A DNA stretch of 64,000 bases from Sialis fuliginosa (taxonomy: Eukaryota; Arthropoda; Insecta; Megaloptera; Sialidae), in NCBI GenBank assembly GCA_961205875.1, contig OY540816.1:6396701-6460700 (forward strand). Reading direction: 5' to 3'. Numbering within the stretch: position 1 is the stretch's first letter; every line of letters begins with the position of its first letter. Positions 60,801 through 64,000 of this stretch are shown piece by piece. A program made the position numbers and the translations under genes. The notes under the pieces were generated by a model, which did not search any database, was not told the origin of the DNA, and was given only the letters and a program-made list of their open reading frames with translations.

Positions 60801-62221
60801 TTTTAATCTGCTCTATTTTTGACGACCTTTTTTTTTTTGGTCGTCATCATTTTTTGCAAAACCCGGAGCCCGGAGATCCAGTGTGCAAACCCTGAGACTC
60901 CGGGTCAAAACCGGAGACCTGGTTACCCTAGATACCTTATTCAGTGAAAAATAAAAAAATATTAAAATAATTTTATAAATGTATCTACATTGTACTTAAA
61001 TTTTCAAACGGACCTGTTTTTCGCTTATTTGGAAAATCCCGAAAATTCGGTAAAAATACATACTCACATTAATAATAAATGCTATATTTTAGTATTTTAA
61101 TGCCATCTATCAGATAAACTATAACTAAAATTTATAAAGTTAGGACTGCCATCATCGATGTATTTCATACTGACTTAATATGAATTTAAATCAGTATCTA
61201 AAAATGCATTACCATTTTCATTTTTAGATAAAAAAAATCCTAGATTCATTTTAAATATTATATTGTAACAAAATTATTAATATTTTTTTTACATTAAAAT
61301 AATTATTTACAGCACATCTGCATCAACAGATTTCAACACTTCTACAACAGCGAACAGTTCATTACACACAGATAAAAGCATTAATAGTCTAAGAAATCCA
61401 TATCGCACAAATATGAGTAAAGAACGCCGCAAGAAATATCGACTTGGAAAGTCAAGAGTTCGTAAAATACGTAAGTATACATATTTTTTAATATCTTTAT
61501 GTCCGGTATTACAAATGAGGTAACAACATTTACAAGCTTGCAAGCACTTTCAAATGAGGTTTCAAACCTATCTGACAGTTATTTTGAAGTTTCACGAAGT
61601 TTCATGAAGTGTTAATTTATCGATCAATGTTGATTGTTTAAGTTAAATAATGCGTATTAACAAATTCAGGGGGGGGGTGACCCCTACCCGCAGTGATGAG
61701 CTATGAAATTTTCAACAAAGGGTTCGCTCGTAGTTAATTTTTTTAATTATTATGTTAGTATATGGCTTATTTATAAAATAATACATATGCCATATACATG
61801 AAAATGGTTAACAAGAAGAACAAGAGTCTCGCAAATTGTAGAATAATTTAACAAAGGGCTCACACAAGCCCCTGCTAGCCCCCTTCAGCTCACCACTGCC
61901 CCTTCCCACCATCCCATTGCCAACGTTCACTAAAACATTTTGTAGCTATTGTCAAAACTTGGAACTTAATTGCTTAGTTACCAATATTTTTTAAAAACTT
62001 CTAATATCTTATTTTATATGACAGGTCCACCACGAGACTGCCGTGTAAGTGAATGGTCAGAATGGGGAGCGTGTAGTAAGTCGTGTGGTATTGGAGAGAT
62101 GGAACGAAGACGTACAGTAACTAAACATGCAAGGCGCGGAGGCCGAAGCTGTCCCCCATTGCTCGAAACTAAATGGTGTGGTTCAGAAAGAGGATGTCCA
62201 AAAGACTACTTCAATTGGTAA
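39589..62221 (+). CDS. mspo: M-spondin/spondin-2-like secreted matrix protein, six 3' exons (5' partial)
   Basis: The exons are 39589-39800, 42463-42567, 47978-48157, 60357-60586, 61313-61470 and 62025-62221. Every junction is AG/GT and the phases agree (1-0, 0-0, 0-0, 0-2, 2-1, 1-stop), giving 360 residues ending in a TAA stop. Residues 1-166 are the C-terminal half of a spondin domain (RSHDTTFALWKVG, PDWFIGLESFDLCVNG, NWPTDPQGVVYRITSRYP). Residues 167-296 are a charged linker. Residues 301-355 form one thrombospondin type-1 repeat with six cysteines and a WSEW C-mannosylation motif. Known relatives are secreted, bind matrix and act at muscle attachment or in neural guidance. F-spondin has several TSRs, so a single TSR before the stop favours M-spondin/spondin-2. 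The signal peptide and the start of the spondin domain are not visible. Confidence 0.88.
39853..39900. mobile_element. Stray mariner-like terminal sequence
   Basis: The sequence CCGGGTGTTTCAGACCACCC, preceded by TA, resembles the ends of the mariner-like foldback at 40874. No partner end was found, and the LINE fragment starts immediately after it. Confidence 0.35.
39903..40853 (+). mobile_element. 5'-truncated LINE (CR1/Jockey-like), broken reverse transcriptase
   Basis: The frame 39907-40479 begins inside the reverse-transcriptase palm: NDKLIMYADDLTVLVTSKN carries the catalytic YADD. The thumb region follows (LLGVCVDQTLKFVLHI, YSTIKYGIFVYG). A frameshift near 40456 moves the C-terminal tail into 40457-40729, which contains QYNTRNQNN, HRTTFYEKSPIYIQ and KSLMYSKI, typical of CR1/Jockey-group 3' ends. 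The element ends in an (ATT)n tail at about 40826-40851, a common end for this group. It lies in sense orientation in the first visible spondin intron, about 100 bases after the exon. 5' truncation and frameshift make it inactive. Confidence 0.85.
40826..40851 (+). repeat. (ATT)n microsatellite, LINE tail
   Basis: About eight TTA/ATT units directly follow the LINE 3' UTR and mark its 3' end. Confidence 0.85.
40874..41741 (-). mobile_element. Mariner-superfamily foldback element with transposase scrap
   Basis: The ends are inverted CCGGGTGGTCTATTTAAATT repeats flanked by TA, and the arms extend about 250 bp. Inside, the minus frame reads NGVKYRNFLDQALYELHKLT then DEEKRRMWFQQEGF. This corresponds to the segment of insect mariner-like transposases that ends in the second catalytic motif MWFQHDG, here with Glu in place of Asp. 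The frame then runs into the repeat arm, so the C-terminal catalytic region is missing. It lies in the first visible spondin intron, directly behind the LINE tail. Confidence 0.75.
42463..42567 (+). CDS. mspo: Spondin gene exon, spondin domain core
   Basis: These 35 codons lie between TTTACAG and GTGAGT, phase 0 on both sides. They encode VSLMSRIVPSPDWFIGLESF followed by DLCVNGNWLDSITIE. The SR(I/M)VPSPDWF(I/V)G(L/V) core and the single Cys are diagnostic of spondin domains. The asparagine/aspartate-rich loop after it corresponds to the metal-binding region of the F-spondin domain fold. Confidence 0.92.
42683..43070. mobile_element. Foldback MITE G (copy 3, 388 bp), TA-flanked
   Basis: It has the same arms and loop as copy 2 and is TA-flanked. 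It lies 115 bases after the 42463-42567 spondin exon, in the next intron. Confidence 0.85.
43429..43753. mobile_element. hAT-like MITE (325 bp) with perfect 8-bp TSD and long C tract
   Basis: The ends CAAGACCGTAACTAGAGG and CCTCTAGTTACGGCCCAG are inverted. ATTACATA flanks it at 43421-43428 and 43754-43761. A C tract of about 15 lies at 43488-43503. The element lies in the second visible spondin intron. Confidence 0.85.
43771..43887. repeat. Near-perfect 117-base hairpin
   Basis: The ~51-base arms include CATTTAAGAATGCAGTGGTT and its inverse AACCACTGCATTCTTAAATG, with few mismatches. The loop (43822-43835) is 14 bases. It may be a minimal palindromic MITE or a transcribed small-RNA hairpin. 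It lies in a spondin intron, 10 bases after the duplication of the hAT MITE at 43429. Confidence 0.7.
45046..45873 (-). mobile_element. HINE-like element, family B (copy 3)
   Basis: This full minus-strand copy, with the 20-bp repeats at 45258-45340 and an expanded GGAC/GACA tract, is inserted in the hAT element 44991-46154. The hAT copy at 21437 shows the uninterrupted junction. The insertion is between two As, that is T-T on the element strand. Confidence 0.8.
45660..45745 (+). repeat. (GGAC)n/(GACA)n microsatellite inside HINE B copy 3
   Basis: Around seven GGAC units are followed by GACA units. It is the longest such tract among the B copies and so a likely polymorphic site. Confidence 0.85.
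46477..46890. mobile_element. Foldback MITE T (~414 bp)
   Basis: AAAAAAATGACGGAGTACAT and GAAATTGGTAGATTT are matched inverted at 46845-46890, giving arms of about 45 bases. It lies in the spondin intron before the 47978 exon. Flanking duplication is unclear. Confidence 0.65.
47978..48157 (+). CDS. mspo: Spondin gene exon, end of spondin domain
   Basis: These 60 codons lie between TTTCTAG and GTCAGT, phase 0. They read VEPMDAGTDNGFTFTAPNWP, then TDPQGVVYRITSRYPAHPAG, then SFYYPHLVRLPPIATFQFIK. The DAGTDxGxTFTSPNW and RITSxxPxHPxxSFYYP strings are the best conserved part of the family. The exon lies in the middle of about 17 kb of repeat-filled introns and has no internal stop. Confidence 0.95.
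48519..49326 (-). mobile_element. HINE-like element, family B (copy 4)
   Basis: This full-span minus-strand copy lies in the 12-kb spondin intron, about 360 bases after the exon. It keeps three of the 20-bp units and a GGACGGACGGACACACGG tract. The extreme 3' end is slightly deleted. The long open frame 48992-49237 is an incidental reading of the microsatellite region. Confidence 0.78.
49389..49645. mobile_element. hAT-like terminal sequence with AGTCAGGGAATTT repeats
   Basis: CAGGGTGTCCACTTTCTGTA is followed by at least four copies of GTCAGGGAA(TTT), the subterminal repeats of a known hAT end type. Another GTCAGGGAATTTT lies at 49629. No clean second terminus was found. Confidence 0.5.
50334..50600. 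mobile_element. Foldback J fragment adjoining element I copy 3
   Basis: It matches the J piece of element I copy 1 in reverse (GAGGGAGCTACAGACTCTC, TTTTTATTTAATATTTTGAG). Both copies of I carry it at the same junction. Confidence 0.6.
50600..51485. mobile_element. Element I (copy 3, inverted, truncated)
   Basis: In inverted orientation it carries AAAGCCAGCATTGCTG, TCGAGTGATTGTTGTAGTTT and the CCGACCGGAACCGGAAT end. An extra J-like piece lies at 51010-51160. It lies in the 12-kb spondin intron. Confidence 0.6.
51760..52075. other. Comparatively GC-rich, repeat-free block in a spondin intron
   Basis: The stretch 51890-52020 contains CGCGCGCGTGCGGTG, GTTCCGCCGCGTG and GATGGCGCCACC in an otherwise A/T-rich intron. 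It has no coding frame of note. It could be an intronic promoter or enhancer, or the remains of an element. Nothing in the sequence decides. Confidence 0.3.
52141..53275. mobile_element. Element F (copy 3) with element E nested inside
   Basis: TA-flanked ends AGGTAGTGGCACAAGTC and ACTGGTACCTTTACCT match F1. At 52193-52752 it is interrupted by E. F1 shows the uninterrupted junction (TTTTAATTAAATGTACTGAA). It lies in the 12-kb spondin intron. Confidence 0.72.
52193..52752. mobile_element. MITE E (copy 2), inserted in element F
   Basis: Inverted TGGGGTAAAAGTGAAACA and TGTTTCACTTTTACCCCA lie near the two ends, and a TA is repeated at the borders. This copy keeps the junction (TTTAATTTTTTCTACTAGAT) that HINE B interrupts at 15492. 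Confidence 0.7.
53513..54300. mobile_element. MITE U (copy 1) split by another MITE
   Basis: GGTTATTTCAGTGTGTAATT on the left and ATTTTCTTAAAATAACCCCT on the right match the two ends of U copy 2 (57104-57293) in inverse orientation. The interior is interrupted at 53593-54058. Confidence 0.55.
53593..54058. mobile_element. TA-flanked MITE (466 bp) inside U
   Basis: TCCCCCGATTTACACG and CGTGTAAATCGGGGGA are inverted ends bordered by TA. Several AAATCGTGTAAAA motifs lie subterminally. Confidence 0.75.
54479..54994. mobile_element. MITE V (516 bp)
   Basis: AATAGGCATGATGCC at the left and GGCATCATGCCTATT at the right form a perfect 15-bp terminal inverted repeat. The interior is unlike the other families in the window. 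Confidence 0.65.
55013..55138. mobile_element. Small palindromic MITE (126 bp)
   Basis: GCCGTGTTTAGACCAAA and TTTGGTCTAAACACGGC form a perfect 17-bp inverted repeat around a short loop with further pairing. Confidence 0.65.
55582..56100. mobile_element. Foldback MITE J (519 bp), complete
   Basis: The arms run from AGGGTGAGTCATATCAGGTG to the inverted CACCCGATATGACTCACCCT and are about 220 bp each. TA borders the left end and TGTA the right. It is the intact parent of the J pieces inside element I. Confidence 0.82.
57104..57293. mobile_element. MITE U (copy 2, ~190 bp)
   Basis: The ends are AGAGGTTATTTTAAG and inverted TTGAATAACCCCT, with CATATA near both borders. It shares sequence with U copy 1 in reverse. 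Confidence 0.6.
57530..58555. repeat. Host repeat S around element R
   Basis: Flanks of R at 57541-57650 and 58415-58555 share short repeated CGGTCTCGTCTCGT-type motifs and read as one sequence interrupted by R. This resembles subterminal repeats of a hAT-like element, but no termini or target duplication could be read. Confidence 0.35.
57694..58268 (+). mobile_element. HINE-like element R with duplicated 3' segment
   Basis: The start ACTAGCGCATTGGACCCGGT and the tail GAAATCGGTTCAGTAATTCC, ACAAATAAAACATTATTTT, TATATAGAGAT are the kind seen at insect Helentron-derived elements. The last ~163 bases occur twice in direct tandem (from 57938 and from 58101). It lies inside a larger sequence rich in GGTCTCGTCTCGT motifs. 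Confidence 0.5.
59018..60050 (-). mobile_element. Penelope-like element fragment within a ~375-bp-arm inverted repeat
   Basis: The minus frame 59327-59641 encodes a GIY-YIG endonuclease. It starts MVYSIPCGGCNTIYVGNTSQ, followed by RITQHKSD and HTNSTGHIF. The CxxC next to YVG and the R...H spacing are typical of Penelope-like retroelements. The left arm 59018-59392 recurs inverted at about 59669-60050, so the endonuclease core lies in the spacer and the 3' part of the ORF is present twice, head to head. Both arms end in a conserved CTGACGATGATTCTG...CGAAAG motif like PLE terminal repeats. No reverse-transcriptase domain was seen. It lies in the 12-kb spondin intron. Confidence 0.78.
59082..59098 (-). 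ncRNA. Hammerhead-ribozyme-like core in PLE terminal repeat (left copy)
   Basis: On the minus strand the motif reads CTGACGA, a GATTC/GAATC stem with a 3-base loop, then GAAA. Eukaryotic PLE terminal repeats are known to carry hammerhead motifs of this layout. Here one extra T separates CTGACGA from stem II, so a working ribozyme is doubtful. The right inverted copy is near 59966-59998. Confidence 0.25.
60357..60586 (+). CDS. mspo: Spondin gene exon, acidic linker
   Basis: The acceptor is TTTTCAG and the donor GTTAGT. The exon leaves two bases of a split Ser codon for the next exon. It begins VKEYELSEVF, the usual exit from the spondin domain. It continues into a highly charged, probably flexible or coiled segment (ERQIEEEREEQEKHP) and a proline-rich stretch before PKFLLDMPVISR. 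Linker sequence is poorly conserved in this family, so the assignment rests on phase, the VKEYEL match and gene order. Confidence 0.85.
60828..60926 (-). mobile_element. hAT-like single terminus in a spondin intron
   Basis: On the minus strand GGTAACCAGGTCTCCGGTTT and repeated CGGAG motifs look like a hAT end with subterminal repeats. It lies between the acidic- and basic-linker exons. No partner was seen. Confidence 0.45.
61313..61470 (+). CDS. mspo: Spondin gene exon, basic linker before the TSR
   Basis: The acceptor is TTTACAG and the donor GTAAGT. The exon completes the Ser codon begun in the previous exon and ends one base into the Arg codon that precedes the TSR. A Ser/Thr-rich stretch is followed by a strongly basic one (MSKERRKKYRLGKSRVRKIR). 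Basic sequence immediately N-terminal to a TSR could bind heparan sulphate or be a processing site. That is inference. Confidence 0.85.
61500..61560. mobile_element. MITE M end fragment in the last spondin intron
   Basis: GTCCGGTATTAC and GCAAGCACTTTCAAATGAGG match the arm of M at 13259. It starts about 30 bases after the donor site of the basic-linker exon. Confidence 0.6.
61691..61898. mobile_element. Short hAT-like MITE (208 bp) in the last spondin intron
   Basis: CAGTGATGAGCT and AGCTCACCACTG are inverted terminal repeats, with an internal pair of CAACAAAGGG/ACAAAGGGCT. The flanking C-rich 8-mers do not match exactly. Confidence 0.6.
62025..62221 (+). CDS. mspo: Spondin gene terminal exon, thrombospondin type-1 repeat and stop
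   Basis: The acceptor is TGACAG and the stop codon is TAA at 62219-62221. The TSR starts at RPPRDCRVSEWSEWGACSKS. It has the W-x-x-W-x-x-C motif, an arginine run (ERRRT) of the R-layer and six cysteines, and is followed by the short tail CPKDYFNW. The visible protein ends 16 residues after its last WC pair. A single complete TSR before the stop is why M-spondin/spondin-2 is favoured over F-spondin. Confidence 0.94.
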
Positions 62222-62345
62222 AATGAAAGTGTTGTATAAGTGACATTGTTTTCATGCATATGCAATATTTTAAATGTGTGAAGTGACTGTATGACATTTT
62301 TTATTACAAGACCTATTTTTAATAATAACAATAATTAATAATAAA
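62222..62345 (+). promoter_or_regulatory. Spondin 3' UTR with candidate polyadenylation signal
   Basis: The A/T-rich sequence after the stop contains an AATAAA at 62340-62345, 119 bases past the stop codon. A second A-rich candidate (AATAAAA) lies near 62536. Without transcripts the real cleavage site cannot be chosen. Confidence 0.4.
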
Positions 62346-63394
62346 TCCGTAAGTGTGAAACGTAATTTTATGTATATTCAGCATATCTACAGGTAGTAGG
62401 CAAATAGATACATATTATATGGATTTAGGTTTTAAAAATAATAAAAAAATTATAGACACTTAAAAATGAATCAATTTTTGATAAATTGATTCATAATTCA
62501 TTAATCAAAAATTGATTCACATGCAGCACTTTAAAATAAAAGCGTGGTCAGGAAAACTTATATTTGAAAATTGGTTATATTAAAAAGTTATGAACAAGCA
62601 GATATAAAGTATCAACATGTTATACAGAAAGACTCAGAATTCTTGCCCTAACTTTGCTAGAAAGCAATATGTATTTAATATAGAAAAAAAACTTTTTTGA
62701 CTAAATTTTTATAAAAAATTAGCTTAGGCACATGAAAATATGAATATTGTGATTAGAATGTGGTACTTGTGATGAAACCTTTCTTTGGCAATGAAGTCAT
62801 TTTAGACTAACTTGGTCTACCTCCATGATTAGTTCTCCTGCAAACCGTAAAACACCCAGTATAAATACCTGTTTGGGGGGTGCTTTTCAAACCAAGGATT
62901 TTAGTAGAATATATGCCATGAAGATGTCAGGCAATAGTTGACTATGGCAGTGACTGGACTTATTATTAATATAAAAGCATTATAGTACTCATAAAGTATA
63001 TAGTAGTAATGTGTGTACAATTTTTTTATTTCATAAAAATAAATAGTTTTTAAGTTATGCCTGACATGCTCTTATTTAGAAGACTGTAGATTTTAACAAA
63101 TATTGTATCATATATATATTATGTATATAAATCGCATTCAGATCAATTACATACAATTATCATATTGTGATAACTAATCATGATATATGTACATGTGTGT
63201 TATCAGTTATCACTAAAAGACGAATAGTTCATATTAGTCATTCTTTTATCATCAATCATCATGTATAATCACAGCATTACTTTAAACTGATATCTTAAAA
63301 TATTTCTATTGCAAATACGTACAATTGGTTCCTAATTATCTGTACAACGCACTATATTGCATTAATGTACTTAAATTATTAAAAACAATATTAT

Positions 63395-63706
63395 TTGTGG
63401 AAGAATACAATATCTCCGAGTCCAACAAGGAAATCTTTTACAACAAGGCGCAGTTTAAGCCCGATTGCTATGCGTCCAAGTCTATTAGGGCCAGTCAAAC
63501 GTAAATTCGAACTTGAAGATGAAAAGAATGACAGTTACTTATCCCCCCCGATCAAAAAAGTTATGATGTTTCATCCAGGGTCTTTAAGTTCCGTTGGCAT
63601 ACCTGAATCTCTGTCGAGAGCTGATTTGCCATGTTCTACGTTTAGGTCGATTGGTAGTCCGTCGCCAGGGAGGTTGTTGGACTCAAATTTAAAGTATTGT
63701 GTTTAA
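63395..63706 (+). CDS. PABIR/FAM122-like C-terminal coding exon or fragment
   Basis: The open frame reads NTISPSPTRKSFTTRRSLSP, then IAMRPSLLGPVKRKFELEDE, and ends in DSNLKYCV-stop. The block SPSPTR...RRSxSPIxxRPSxLGPxKRK matches the conserved C-terminal half of PABIR/FAM122 proteins, which are small, mostly disordered nuclear regulators of PP2A-B55. There is no ATG. An in-frame TAA at 63380-63382 means coding starts after that, probably at an AG near 63402. The N-terminal helix region is not found in the 1.2 kb between the spondin stop and this frame. It is therefore either a terminal exon of a gene whose 5' exons lie elsewhere, or a truncated retrocopy. AATAAA at 63781-63786 could serve as the poly(A) signal. 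Confidence 0.65.
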   Translation: MWKNTISPSPTRKSFTTRRSLSPIAMRPSLLGPVKRKFELEDEKNDSYLSPPIKKVMMFHPGSLSSVGIPESLSRADLPCSTFRSIGSPSPGRLLDSNLKYCV

Positions 63707-64000
63707 TTAAACATTTTTGTATTGTGAAGTCCAAATAATATGTAACCTGGAAAAATCACCCCCAGATTATTGGGTAATATAATAAACTAATGAACATAAC
63801 TAGGAATTTTTGTTGCAAGCAGTCTACCATTATATCATATTGCAGCCAACAATCTACAGTTTATTTTACATAAAAAAGGACATCTTTGCTGGAACCAAAT
63901 TTTAGGTAGCGCAGCTGGGCATTATTTAAAATAAAAAAAGGTGATTCAATCTCCGCTGCAACAAATATCCAATGACTATGCTAGGAGTTATGATTCATTA

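Noticed and set aside
1-64000. Whole-window search for CRISPR arrays, rRNA, operons or integrated viral genes
   Set aside because: Direct repeats found are transposon-internal and lack regular unique spacers. No rRNA or viral structural or replication genes were recognised.

Overview
The window is A/T-rich animal nuclear DNA. It has long introns, GT-AG splicing and a dense layer of nested DNA transposons, so it is most likely an arthropod and probably an insect. The species cannot be fixed from the sequence alone. No bacterial features, rRNA, tRNA or CRISPR array were found.

The one clear multi-exon gene is on the + strand from 39589 to 62221. Six exons joined by consistent GT-AG phases encode the last 360 residues of a secreted protein with a spondin domain and a single C-terminal thrombospondin type-1 repeat. 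This is the M-spondin/spondin-2 architecture. The introns are about 2.7, 5.4, 12.2, 0.7 and 0.55 kb. The first visible exon begins mid-codon (phase 1). No upstream exon (signal peptide, start of the spondin domain) was recognised in the preceding 39.6 kb, so that part of the gene lies in unrecognised sequence or outside the window. About 1.2 kb downstream, 63395-63706 encodes a conserved C-terminal block resembling the PABIR/FAM122 family of PP2A regulators. It is either a terminal exon or a retro-fragment.

Almost everything else is mobile DNA. (1) Several families look like Helentron/HINE non-autonomous elements, with subterminal inverted repeats, a GTCT/GTCC-type microsatellite and a 3' hairpin. 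Here they are called A (0.8 kb), B (0.8 kb), C (0.8 kb), D and Q. (2) hAT-like MITEs, four of them with 8-bp target duplications that can be read directly. (3) Tc1/mariner/pogo-like and foldback MITEs flanked by TA. These include a 569-bp Tc1 element with a broken transposase and a mariner-like foldback that keeps a transposase scrap. (4) LINE remnants at 14296 and 39907. (5) A Penelope-like GIY-YIG endonuclease fragment embedded in a 1-kb inverted repeat at 59018-60050. (6) Element H, which carries a remnant resembling the N-terminus of tyrosine-recombinase (Crypton-like) proteins. Nested insertions can be paired with empty copies elsewhere in the window, which gives internal proof of several insertion events.

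Layout: 1-39588 is upstream or intronic repeat-rich DNA. 39589-62221 is the spondin gene with LINE, mariner, hAT, HINE and PLE insertions in its introns. 62222-64000 is the 3' flank and the PABIR-like exon. No integrated multi-gene system was found. The notable content is the transposon biology and a few short unrecognised coding-like fragments.
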